The notes beneath the pieces were generated by a model. It ran no database searches and was not told the origin of the DNA. It saw nothing but the letters and a program-made list of their open reading frames with translations. This document shows positions 43,373 through 50,898 of a stretch of 64,000 nucleotides of DNA, piece by piece. How positions within the stretch are numbered: position 1 is the first letter of the stretch; each line of letters begins with the position of its first letter. The stretch is from Murimonas intestini (GTDB lineage Bacteria; Bacillota; Clostridia; Lachnospirales; Lachnospiraceae): positions 58,665 to 122,664 of the forward strand of contig NZ_JANKBI010000019.1 of NCBI RefSeq assembly GCF_024622195.1, read 5' to 3'. A program made the translations under genes and the position numbers.

Positions 43373-43663
43373 CTAAACATTCTTGATCATATCGAATCCT
43401 ATGCCTTTAATACCATCTTCTTCATCCCTGATATAATCCCGCATATACCTGTCTTCTTCTCCGATAGTACAGGCCTTTGCGATTTCTCTGGGTGTGCTGG
43501 GCATACCATTGAGCCAAAGGGCTATTCCGGCTTTTTCATATTCCTGCAGCTCCCGGTACAAATTTTCCCTTCTCGTCTTTTTCTTCTTGATCGTTCTCCC
43601 CCCTTCCTGTCCATACGCGGCGTTATTCCCTGTGGTGCTGTGACTTTGCGGTGCAGTGTCCAT
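43373..43663 (-). CDS. Small hypothetical protein
   Basis: A 96-residue polar protein. After a low-complexity start and a basic patch (IKKKKTRRENLYRE), it contains WLNGMPSTPREIAKACTIGEE and an acidic C-terminus. The middle could form a small helix-turn-helix, but I do not recognise the family. AAGG lies before the ATG at 43663. The start is uncertain; a shorter form from near residue 28 would lose the low-complexity part. It is alone in a repeat-rich region. Confidence 0.5.
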   Translation of the reverse strand: MDTAPQSHSTTGNNAAYGQEGGRTIKKKKTRRENLYRELQEYEKAGIALWLNGMPSTPREIAKACTIGEEDRYMRDYIRDEEDGIKGIGFDMIKNV

Positions 43664-43965
43664 TATGGACCTTCGTGATATATTTAAGTGCGCGTATGGT
43701 TTATCCAGCTCCGGTTCATCCCCTCCGCTGTCAGAGAAGCCAGAAAAACATAATACAAAACAGTATGCCTGTATAATCTGACGCTGGAGTTCTTATAAAA
43801 ATAACAGGTGGAAATAGTGCAATGAATATTGCTCGATTTTTTGAATTGGTGCGATGAAATTCGCTATAGATATTATTTCTTTGTTTTTCTGTCTTCTCTT
43901 ATCATTTATTATATATAATATGTTGTTAAAAAGCAAGCTCTTTTTTCATTTTTTATTCTAAAACA
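43664..43965. other. About 300 bases without a recognised gene
   Basis: AT-rich sequence with a short palindrome GCAATGAATATTGC near 43820. No open frame with a ribosome-binding site was found, and no promoter stands out. Confidence 0.4.
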
Positions 43966-44000
43966 GGCTGCCACAAAACAAACTTCGTTTTGCAGCAGCC
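43966..44000 (-). terminator. Terminator-like hairpin after the CmpB-type gene
   Basis: GGCTGCCACAAAAC (43966-43979) pairs with GTTTTGCAGCAGCC (43987-44000) with two mismatches. Leftward it is followed by TGTTTTAG. It lies 44 bases past the stop codon at 44044. Confidence 0.6.
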
Positions 44001-44043
44001 CTCACCTTAACGGCCGCTTCCCCATAACAGGAAACTTGGGTTC

Positions 44044-44727
44044 CTAATTTTTCAGCCTCTTCTCCACCGCCATCTGCCCTTCAGGCGTTTTCTCCCAGTC
44101 AGCATCTGTAATCCCGGCGCCCACATGTGGGTTGACATTTGTATATGCCAGATCCCCCATAAAAGAGCCTATGAGCAGGACACAGATGATTAATTTTATG
44201 TATGCCGGTATCTTTGTATAATATCTGGCCAGAAACGGAGCTGCAAAATAAATAACTGCACAGCCTCCCAGACCAAACATGACCGATCCTTCCAGACAGA
44301 TACGCCCATTAATATTCAGGGGATAATTGCTGTAGTCCCAGAATCTCACACCATTCGTATATTCAATTAGCCAGCTTGTAAAATACTCAATAACAGACGC
44401 CCCGATAGTAACAAGGAAAAATGTCAGTACAGGCTTGTCGAAAAATTTCCTAAAGAAAATAAGAGCAATCACGCCTCCCACTCCATATATGGGAAGCCAG
44501 GGTCCCCACAGAGTTCCCCTATTCACAAACTCACCATACTGTACAATATGCAGCCCAACTTCCCACACCCAGCCGAAAATAGCAAATGTGAAGAAGAATA
44601 ATATCAGCGTACTGACTTTATATTTCTGTTTATAATCCAGCCGGGCGGTCTGTTCCAGCTTTTCTTTTACAAATTTCTTTTCCTTTTCAAGCTGTTCAGC
44701 CACCCACTTCTCCGTCTTTTCTGTCAT
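44044..44727 (-). CDS. CmpB-type membrane protein (putative ABC transporter permease family)
   Basis: A 227-residue membrane protein of the PF06541-like group, which is widespread in Clostridia and has no proven function. After a charged helical N-terminus it has about five membrane segments, with the family's FAIFGWVWEVGLH, FVNRGTLWGPWLPIYGVG and RFWDYSNYPLNINGRICLEGS blocks. The last block (WDYS...N..G.ICL) is the hallmark. The start at 44727 has GAGAAGG and overlaps the DUF975 gene by four bases. A second member is encoded divergently at 46016. Confidence 0.85.
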   Translation of the reverse strand: MTEKTEKWVAEQLEKEKKFVKEKLEQTARLDYKQKYKVSTLILFFFTFAIFGWVWEVGLHIVQYGEFVNRGTLWGPWLPIYGVGGVIALIFFRKFFDKPVLTFFLVTIGASVIEYFTSWLIEYTNGVRFWDYSNYPLNINGRICLEGSVMFGLGGCAVIYFAAPFLARYYTKIPAYIKLIICVLLIGSFMGDLAYTNVNPHVGAGITDADWEKTPEGQMAVEKRLKN

Positions 44728-45641
44728 TCGTATACCTTCTCTTTCCCACCTGCCGCTTCCTTTAATCCCAGATACATCTGAGTCTCCGCAGCAGACATAT
44801 ACGGAACTGCGTAGAAAATGCCGGCAAGCCCCAACGTTGCCACTTCTAACAGCTCCCAGCCTATAAACGACAGATCCATCAAAAACAACTGCCATTTATA
44901 TCCTCTCATCATCTCCTTCGACAACCTGAATATCTCTTTTCTGTCCAATTCCGGATACTCTGCAGCCAAAAACGGGATCGGACGATATTCATAAAATTTA
45001 ATGATACCCCCAATAATTGTCAGGCTCCACAGCCCCACGAAAAGATCCCTGAAAAACATGATCTTTACAGTATTCCAGTATCTGCCCCCCATAAAACTGT
45101 AAAATATCCGTCTGATACCTGGCTTTGATTCTTCATCAGTGATCCTGCTGCTCTCCAGAAAAAACTCACGCTTTCCCACAATAAGGGGATTTGCTGCCAG
45201 GAAGCTGTATGCCAGGCTCAGCAGCGCAGCCAGTACAAATATCATGCCTGTGGCTGCCCTGTGTTCAATAACAAATTCACGTAACGCACGGAGCACCTGA
45301 AAGATATACGACCTGTCTTCCGTCCTGGAATCAAAAATACTTGTCCTTATGTCATTAAATTCTTTCATTAAGCCTGTCTGTCCGCCCTGTTCCTCTTCTT
45401 TATTCAGGATCTTCCGGACAATATCTTCAGCAACCTCATAATTCGACAGCTTCTTCGACTGCACGACTACCAGATCTTCTGCGGTGGTAATATTTGAATC
45501 ATACTGGTGGATAGATGCTGTAGACGAGGTGTACTCACATCCAAAAAAAGCCAAAATAAAGCAGACTGCCACCATGGGCCAGTAATTTCCCCTGACAGCC
45601 TTTCTTGCCCTTCTCTTATATTCCTTCCTGTTCCATACCAT
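44724..45641 (-). CDS. DUF975 family membrane protein
   Basis: A 305-residue protein with an early membrane segment (YWPMVAVCFILAFFG), an extracellular loop (about 40-120) and four or five more segments. EYRPIPFLAAEYPELDRKEIFRLSKEMMRG is split here only to mark the family pattern ILAE.P......A...S..LM.G near residue 230. Function unknown. It is translationally coupled to the CmpB-type gene downstream; the two may form one membrane complex. Confidence 0.82.
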   Translation of the reverse strand: MVWNRKEYKRRARKAVRGNYWPMVAVCFILAFFGCEYTSSTASIHQYDSNITTAEDLVVVQSKKLSNYEVAEDIVRKILNKEEEQGGQTGLMKEFNDIRTSIFDSRTEDRSYIFQVLRALREFVIEHRAATGMIFVLAALLSLAYSFLAANPLIVGKREFFLESSRITDEESKPGIRRIFYSFMGGRYWNTVKIMFFRDLFVGLWSLTIIGGIIKFYEYRPIPFLAAEYPELDRKEIFRLSKEMMRGYKWQLFLMDLSFIGWELLEVATLGLAGIFYAVPYMSAAETQMYLGLKEAAGGKEKVYE

Positions 45642-45774
45642 TCTTCTACCTCACTAAAGGCTGACAAGCATATAATGCCGCCTGATATTAACTTTACTAT
45701 ATTAAGTACGATTATAAACAATACATGACAGGCTGTCAACGCATAACTGTCCTGTATGTCCGCACCTCTCTGTT

Positions 45775-45927
45775 ACAATGTTACTGTTCACTCCGTGACC
45801 AGTAACACGCTCCGCGATGCACAGAAACGGCAAAATTCGCCGTTTCGCGCTGCAGCCCTCGGGATTTTCGTGCAAAATACGCACGAAAACACCTCGCGGG
45901 ACGGTGACGTGTGAACAGTAATGTTAC
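45775..45927. repeat. 150-base multi-hairpin element, MITE-like (includes repeat copy B)
   Basis: Ends are an 11-base inverted repeat: TTACTGTTCAC (45781-45791) and GTGAACAGTAA (45911-45921). Inside are two perfect hairpins, AAACGGC/GCCGTTT (45825-45845) and TTTTCGTGC/GCACGAAAA (45865-45889). The left end, read on the minus strand, matches the repeats at 43297 and 52464. Direct copies of AATGTTAC lie at or near both ends. It fills the divergent gap between the DUF975 and second CmpB-type genes and has no coding frame. Confidence 0.65.
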
Positions 45928-46015
45928 AATACCTCAAAACTGTCTATTTTCATTTTTACTGACTGGTTGTATAGTAGTATATATGCTTTAGACAATCATT
46001 TAAAGGAGACAAAAA

Positions 46016-46954
46016 ATGACTTACCAATACACGCTTGTTGACTGGCTGCTTTTCTTCTATATCTATTGTTTTATTGGCTGGTGCATCGAATCCACATTTG
46101 TATCTGTTAAAAAGAAAAAGTTTGTAAACCGCGGTTTCATGAGAGGCCCTTTTCTCCCATTGTATGGAAGCGGCGCCGTTATTATGCTTTTTGCCACGAT
46201 TCCATTCAGGAATAATATTCTGCTGATCTTCCTGGCTGGGGGACTGGCGGCCACTGTGCTGGAATACATTACAGGCGTCTGCATGGAGGCGCTGTTCAAA
46301 GTCAGATACTGGGATTACAGCAAACAGCCTTTTAATTTCCAGGGACACATCTGTCTGGGGACGTCCATCGCATGGGGAATGCTCTCTATTGCTCTTGTAA
46401 AAATCATCCATTCCCCTGTGGAGGGCCTTGTCCTGTCGCTTAATCATACTTTTGCTCTCGCGGCGGCCATTGTTTTATCAGTATTTATAGCATGTGATTT
46501 CATACTATCCTTCAAGGCTGCTCTGGATATAAGAAATATGCTGGAGAAGATGACACGTGCGAAGGAAGAGCTGGAGAAGATGAGAACCCGACTGGATGCT
46601 ATTGCCGCATTCTCAGGTCCGGGATTTGCTCCGGACAAAACCCAGAAATCTGCCATAAACTCTTCATCTCTGGGCGAGCTCCTGGAGAATGTGCGTGAAC
46701 GCCTGGAAGGACTTGCCCAGAACGAATCTGTAAAGAAAAACACGTCCCAATTCCGTGAGGAACTGGAACGTTTAAAAGACCAGTATAATGAGCAGAGGGA
46801 AAAACGTTCTGACTTAAACAGACACCTGGGCTTCTTCCGCCGTGATCTGCTGAAAGGCCAGCCCACCGCCACATCCAGGAAGTTTAAGGAAGCTTATGAA
46901 GAACTGAAAGCCGCAGCTGAAGAAAAGCGAAAAAAAGAAAAGCATGATAAATAA
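46016..46954 (+). CDS. CmpB-type membrane protein with C-terminal coiled coil
   Basis: A 312-residue protein. The first 165 residues are a PF06541-like membrane domain with IYCFIGWCIESTFV, FVNRGFMRGPFLPLYGSGAV and RYWDYSKQPFNFQGHICLG (hallmark WDYS...N..G.ICLG). The rest is long, charged and helical (about 170-312), predicted to be a coiled coil in the cytoplasm; the usual family member lacks so long a tail. AGGAG lies about seven bases before the ATG. It is divergent from the DUF975/CmpB-type pair. Confidence 0.85.
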   Translation: MTYQYTLVDWLLFFYIYCFIGWCIESTFVSVKKKKFVNRGFMRGPFLPLYGSGAVIMLFATIPFRNNILLIFLAGGLAATVLEYITGVCMEALFKVRYWDYSKQPFNFQGHICLGTSIAWGMLSIALVKIIHSPVEGLVLSLNHTFALAAAIVLSVFIACDFILSFKAALDIRNMLEKMTRAKEELEKMRTRLDAIAAFSGPGFAPDKTQKSAINSSSLGELLENVRERLEGLAQNESVKKNTSQFREELERLKDQYNEQREKRSDLNRHLGFFRRDLLKGQPTATSRKFKEAYEELKAAAEEKRKKEKHDK

Positions 46955-46959
46955 AAAAA

Positions 46960-46998
46960 GGCACTGCGCAGCCGATACATCAGCTGTTCTGCAGTGCC
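46960..46998. terminator. Terminator between CmpB-type gene and rpsR
   Basis: GGCACTGC (46960-46967) pairs with GCAGTGCC (46991-46998). An A-run precedes it and CATCTTTTT follows it, so it can act in both directions for the two convergent genes. Confidence 0.8.
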
Positions 46999-47010
46999 TC
47001 ATCTTTTTAA

Positions 47011-47274
47011 TTAGTCCTGAACGTATGGCATCAGCGCTATATGGCGTGCTCTCTTGATTGCTACTGTAAGAGCTCTCTGATGCTTTGCACAGTTTCCTGT
47101 GATTCTGCGGGGAAGGATTTTTCCTCTCTCAGATACATATCTTTTTAATTTATTTACATCTTTGTAATCGATCTCGTTATTCTCTTTACCACAGAATACA
47201 CAGACTTTTTTTCTCCTGCGTCCGCCTCTTCTCTTCATTGGAGAATCCGGTCTCTCAGATTTATTGTAAGCCAT
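47011..47274 (-). CDS. rpsR: 30S ribosomal protein S18
   Basis: An 87-residue ribosomal protein that pairs with S6 on the 30S platform. The conserved parts are VCVFCGKENNEIDYKDVNKL, ERGKILPRRITGNCAKHQR and the C-terminal RHIALMPYV. The N-terminal extension is basic (RRGGRRRKK). It is last in the rpsF-ssb-rpsR operon, the standard order in Firmicutes, 62 bases after ssb. Confidence 0.97.
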   Translation of the reverse strand: MAYNKSERPDSPMKRRGGRRRKKVCVFCGKENNEIDYKDVNKLKRYVSERGKILPRRITGNCAKHQRALTVAIKRARHIALMPYVQD

Positions 47275-47336
47275 TTATATTACCTCCTTTTTAGTTTAAA
47301 CTTTTAAATTATTCATAAGCCATTCCGGCCCCCGGC

Positions 47337-47786
47337 CTAATTGAACGGCAATTCTTCATCTATTCCGTCAGGAATATTCATGAAGCCATCTGCGCTTGAA
47401 GCTGCGCTGGGTGTCGGCCTCGCTGGTGCTGACGGCTGAAATCCCCCATCATTGTTCGCTGATGCTGCCTTGCTCTCTGCGAATTCCTGATCTTCAACCA
47501 CAACATCTGTTGTATAGACTTTCTGACCTTCCTTATTGGTGTAACTTCCGGTCTGAATACGTCCGGTAATGACAACCTTAAGGCCCTGATGGAAATATTT
47601 CTCTGCAAATTCCGCGCTTTTTCCAAATGCCACACAGCCTATAAAGTCTGCTGTAGCATCGTTGTCCCGCTTGAACCTTCTGTCAACCGCCAGTGTATAT
47701 CTGGCAACTGCCATAGAATTATCTCCCGCAGAGTAACGGATCTCAGGATCACGGGTCAAACGCCCCATTAAAATGACTTTGTTCAT
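47337..47786 (-). CDS. ssb: Single-stranded DNA-binding protein
   Basis: A 149-residue tetrameric protein for replication and repair. The OB fold (about 1-105) starts MNKVILMGRLTRDPEIRYS; the Ala/Ser/Pro-rich linker ends in the acidic tip DELPFN (IDEELPFN), which binds partner proteins. It lies 19 bases after rpsF. Confidence 0.97.
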   Translation of the reverse strand: MNKVILMGRLTRDPEIRYSAGDNSMAVARYTLAVDRRFKRDNDATADFIGCVAFGKSAEFAEKYFHQGLKVVITGRIQTGSYTNKEGQKVYTTDVVVEDQEFAESKAASANNDGGFQPSAPARPTPSAASSADGFMNIPDGIDEELPFN

Positions 47787-47805
47787 ACTTTCTCCTCTTT
47801 TCTAT

Positions 47806-48093
47806 TTACGCGTCCTGTCTTACGCATAAATATCTGATTACATTTTCCATGATACGGACACGTCTTTCAAGCTCTGCCGGGCATGTAGAATCAGATTCGA
47901 ACTGAATGAAGTAATAAAATCCTTCTCTCATTTTCTGAATTTCGTAAGCTAATTTTCTCTTACCCCATTCATCAACGTTTGTAATAGTTCCACCGAAACG
48001 AGCGATGTATTCCTTTACTTTCTCGATGGTCGCTAATCTTGCGTCGTCTTCGATTTTTGCGTTGACAATAACTGCTAATTCGTACTTGTTCAT
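47806..48093 (-). CDS. rpsF: 30S ribosomal protein S6
   Basis: A 95-residue protein with MNKYELAVIVNAKIEDD at the start, the WGKRKLAYEIQKMREGFYY block and RRVRIMENVIRYLCVR near the end. AAGGAGGTG lies upstream of the ATG at 48093. It heads the operon with ssb and rpsR, transcribed from the promoter at 48175. Confidence 0.97.
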   Translation of the reverse strand: MNKYELAVIVNAKIEDDARLATIEKVKEYIARFGGTITNVDEWGKRKLAYEIQKMREGFYYFIQFESDSTCPAELERRVRIMENVIRYLCVRQDA

Positions 48094-48122
48094 GCTATTC
48101 GCACCTCCTTATGGTCTCTGGC

Positions 48123-48140
48123 TTCCTGTCCATGCAGGAA
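48123..48140 (-). promoter_or_regulatory. Leader hairpin of rpsF
   Basis: TTCCTG and CAGGAA pair around a six-base loop in the short leader between promoter and rpsF start. rpsF leaders in many bacteria carry an S6:S18-binding structure; its conserved details could not be confirmed here. Confidence 0.35.
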
Positions 48141-48174
48141 ACAAGGAATAAATTAAAATATATCACGAAGCATT

Positions 48175-48203
48175 ATGATAGCACACTTGTCCAGATTTTT
48201 CAA
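48175..48203 (-). promoter_or_regulatory. Promoter of rpsF-ssb-rpsR
   Basis: Leftward: TTGAAA (complement of 48198-48203), 17 bases, TATCAT (complement of 48175-48180), about 75 bases before the rpsF start. Confidence 0.6.
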
Positions 48204-48258
48204 GCATTTATCTGCTTTTTTTCCATTTATACCTTTCTTCCTTTTTCTGCAGTCCCTG

Positions 48259-48286
48259 TTTACATAAATAATAATTCTGTTATAAT
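48259..48286 (+). promoter_or_regulatory. Promoter of the zinc-ribbon gene
   Basis: TTTACA (48259-48264), 16 bases, TATAAT (48281-48286). The hairpin repeat at 48302 would lie at the start of this transcript. Confidence 0.6.
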
Positions 48287-48301
48287 TAATATAGAAGTTT
48301 C

Positions 48302-48328
48302 GTAACTGTCCGGTACCTTTACAGTTAA
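48302..48328. repeat. Short dispersed hairpin repeat (second copy of 1965-1990 type)
   Basis: GTAACTGTCCGGTACCTTT then ACAGTTA: the stem is AACTGT/ACAGTT. It matches 1965-1990 in about 20 of 26 positions and also precedes a gene on the plus strand. Confidence 0.5.
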
Positions 48329-48382
48329 TCTCAGCAAAAGGTCCCGCTCACTGTATATTTCATTTTTCAGGGAGGAATGAGT

Positions 48383-48718
48383 ATGAAAAAATGTAAGACA
48401 TGTTCTAAAGAAAATTTTGACGGCGCCGCCTATTGCCAGTATTGCGGCAGTAAACTGCCTAAAAGGCCCAGTATTTCTCTGGGTAAGAAAAATGCGGCCT
48501 CCTCGCTGGCTGGAACCGGTATGAGGGGCAGCTCTCTTGCCCCCCTTGGTATGATGTCCATAGAAAATTCTGCTAAAGAATTAGGAGAGGTCACTGTTGT
48601 TAAAAATCTCATTAAAATACAGCCCCTGCCAGACGGCAGCTGGTACTGCCCTGACTGCGGCGAGCTGAACCAGTCCTTTACTTTTACATGCAAAGGCTGC
48701 GGACGGGACTTTATCTAG
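48383..48718 (+). CDS. Small protein with two zinc ribbons
   Basis: A 111-residue protein. An N-terminal ribbon CKTCSKENFDGAAYCQYCG (Cys4) and a C-terminal ribbon CPDCGELNQSFTFTCKGCG (Cys4) flank a polar linker of about 55 residues. This ribbon pattern is common in Clostridia proteins of unknown role. The start at 48383 is chosen because GGAGGA is seven bases upstream; an ATG six bases earlier is too close to it. The end overlaps the convergent CGGC-domain gene by four bases. Confidence 0.75.
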   Translation: MKKCKTCSKENFDGAAYCQYCGSKLPKRPSISLGKKNAASSLAGTGMRGSSLAPLGMMSIENSAKELGEVTVVKNLIKIQPLPDGSWYCPDCGELNQSFTFTCKGCGRDFI

Positions 48719-49053
48719 TGCGTCCCTCTGATAACCTCTATCCCTCTGCTTTCAATATCAGAGAGGATATCTGTGATCACCGGGCATTCCTCACCCTGGC
48801 GGTCCTTCGTGCAGATACCGGCATGTACCGCCTGCACGCCCTCTTTTACAAGTCTGTCTAATTTTTCCTGCAGGCCCTTATCCTCACCAGGATGGGCATC
48901 GCAGCCATTGCAGCGCATAAATGCTGCAACCACTGTCTCTTCTTCCCGGTACCTCTCAAAGGACCGGGATTTTTCATTAAATGCCTTCATACAGGCTGCC
49001 CCTGTACATACCTCATTTGCCTTCAGGCAGTTAAGCATCGCAATTTTCTTCAT
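48715..49053 (-). CDS. CGGC-domain protein
   Basis: A 112-residue protein of the CGGC family (Cys-rich, probable metal or redox-cofactor binding). Six Cys are seen, at about 9, 16, 21, 49, 52 and 81, plus one near residue 90; here the motif that names the family reads RCNGCD. Such proteins often accompany corrinoid or metal functions. It is 22 bases after the ABC importer ATPase and may share the riboswitch-controlled transcript, which would tie it to cobalamin. Confidence 0.75.
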   Translation of the reverse strand: MKKIAMLNCLKANEVCTGAACMKAFNEKSRSFERYREEETVVAAFMRCNGCDAHPGEDKGLQEKLDRLVKEGVQAVHAGICTKDRQGEECPVITDILSDIESRGIEVIRGTH

Positions 49054-49075
49054 CTGCTTGCCTTTCTTTTATTTA

Positions 49076-49849
49076 CTAAGCATAGCGTCCGGGACTGTAC
49101 AATATATGCAGCAGCCCGTTTTTATCTGTCAGCAGTTCTGCATCAACTTCATATATTTCTTTGATAAATTCTTTCGTCAGTACATCTGCGGGGGACCCGA
49201 ATGCCACAATGTTCCCGTCCTTTACCACAAATATCTTATCACAGTACATAGTGGCTATATTCAGATCATGTACAGCCGATATGACAGTCAGATTCAGCTC
49301 TTTCACAATATCCATGAGCTGCAGCTGGTATTTAATATCAAGATGGTTGGTCGGCTCATCCAAGATCAGGCAGTTTGTCTTCTGGGCCAGCGCACGGGCA
49401 AGAATGACCCTCTGCTGTTCTCCCCCTGACAATGTAGAAAAACTCCTGTCCTTAAATGGTAACATTCCAACCTTTTCTAACGCTTCATCCACAATCTTAA
49501 AATCTTCTGCATTGTCACGTTCCATAGCTCTTTTATGGGGAGAACGCCCCATCAGCACCACATCCCGGACCGAAAATTCGAAATTATAATAATTGTGCTG
49601 TGCCACAACTGCCATCTCTCTGGCAGATTCCTTAAATGAATACGTATGAAGAGGTTTGCCGTTCAGGCTTACCTCGCCTTTTGTGGGATTCAGGACTCTG
49701 TAAATACATTTAAGCAGTGTACTCTTACCGCTTCCGTTCGGTCCTATTACGCCGATAAAACCTCCGTCACCGGCACCTATGCTCACACCCTTTAGTATTT
49801 CTGTCCCGCCTATGTTCATTTTTAAATCTTCAGCTCTTATCTGCATCAT
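49076..49849 (-). CDS. ABC importer ATPase (FecE/BtuD type)
   Basis: A 257-residue ATPase for a type II importer. Walker A is GPNGSGKST near residue 36, signature LSGGEQQRVILARAL near 140, Walker B CLILDEPTNHLD near 160 and switch His in SAVHDLN. It overlaps the permease gene by four bases. With the cobalamin riboswitch upstream, the system most likely imports cobalamin or other corrinoids, although the family also serves siderophores and haem. Confidence 0.93.
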   Translation of the reverse strand: MMQIRAEDLKMNIGGTEILKGVSIGAGDGGFIGVIGPNGSGKSTLLKCIYRVLNPTKGEVSLNGKPLHTYSFKESAREMAVVAQHNYYNFEFSVRDVVLMGRSPHKRAMERDNAEDFKIVDEALEKVGMLPFKDRSFSTLSGGEQQRVILARALAQKTNCLILDEPTNHLDIKYQLQLMDIVKELNLTVISAVHDLNIATMYCDKIFVVKDGNIVAFGSPADVLTKEFIKEIYEVDAELLTDKNGLLHILYSPGRYA

Positions 49850-50895
49850 TCATTCCCTCCAAACCCGTACCGTCTGCGGACCATCAGATAAATAAAGCAT
49901 GGTGCTCCGATAATGGAGGTCAGTATACCGATCGGCAGCTCCGCTCCATGTATGACAACGCGGCAGAGCACGTCTGCCCATATGAGAAAAATAGATCCTA
50001 CCAGCGCGCTGAGAGGAATCAGCTTCTTATGATCTGTTCCTGATATCATACGCACCACATGGGGAATGATCAGTCCCACAAAACCTATCATTCCTGAGCT
50101 GTATACAATAAATCCCACCATGGCAGAGGAAACAAGAAGATACAGCTGCCTCCATCTGTGAAGGTCTGTTCCCAGCGTGACTGCCGACTCATCACCCAGA
50201 AGCATGAGATTCAAAGTCCTGTGCTGGGTCCAGAAAAACAGAGTCCCCAGCAGTATGACAGGGGCTATGACCGCCATATTTTCCCATTTCGCACCTGCCA
50301 GGCTCCCCATCATCCAGTAAGTAACTGTCTGAATCTTATCCTTGTCATTTACAAGATACACAATAAAATTTGAAAAAGCTGAACATACTGCGCTCAGTGC
50401 CATACCTGCAAGGAGCAGCTTGACTGAATTGGCCCTGCCCCCTACATTTGCCAGTCCCACCACAGCCACAGAAATACCAAAGGCTCCCAGAAAAGCCATG
50501 CCGCCTACTGCATTGGCCCCCAGCGCCACCCCCACTCCAAGCATAATAGAGAGGGTAGCCCCAAGCGATGCACCTGAAGAGATACCCAGCACATATGGGT
50601 CTGCCAGAGGATTCTTAACTATTGCCTGCATGATGACACCGCAGACAGAAAGTCCCATGCCCACCAGCAGCGCCAGGATCAGCCTGGGCATTCTGATATA
50701 CCATACCACATCGTGTACCGGCCCTGCCCCCAGGGCCGTGCCGTCTCCAATGCCGAACAGCTTATAGAGGATGATCTCATAGACCTGCTCTATAGTCAGG
50801 CTGGAGGATCCTATAGTGACTGCTGCCAGCAGCGATACCCCAAGCGCTGCAAGCAGTACGATACATATGGTAATATAAGATGCTTTCTTCTTCAT
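49846..50895 (-). CDS. ABC importer permease (FecCD/BtuC type)
   Basis: A 349-residue permease with about ten membrane segments. Typical blocks are RMPRLILALLVGMGLSVCG, NPLADPYVLGISSGASLGA and GFVGLIIPHVVRMISG. It is three bases after the binding-protein gene and coupled to the ATPase gene. Two copies would form the importer channel. Confidence 0.93.
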   Translation of the reverse strand: MKKKASYITICIVLLAALGVSLLAAVTIGSSSLTIEQVYEIILYKLFGIGDGTALGAGPVHDVVWYIRMPRLILALLVGMGLSVCGVIMQAIVKNPLADPYVLGISSGASLGATLSIMLGVGVALGANAVGGMAFLGAFGISVAVVGLANVGGRANSVKLLLAGMALSAVCSAFSNFIVYLVNDKDKIQTVTYWMMGSLAGAKWENMAVIAPVILLGTLFFWTQHRTLNLMLLGDESAVTLGTDLHRWRQLYLLVSSAMVGFIVYSSGMIGFVGLIIPHVVRMISGTDHKKLIPLSALVGSIFLIWADVLCRVVIHGAELPIGILTSIIGAPCFIYLMVRRRYGFGGNE

Positions 50896-50898
50896 TTT

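Noticed and set aside
46444..46872. 142-codon minus-strand frame opposite the CmpB-type coiled-coil region
   Set aside because: Ser/Arg-rich antisense shadow of a charged helical coding region; no ribosome-binding site.
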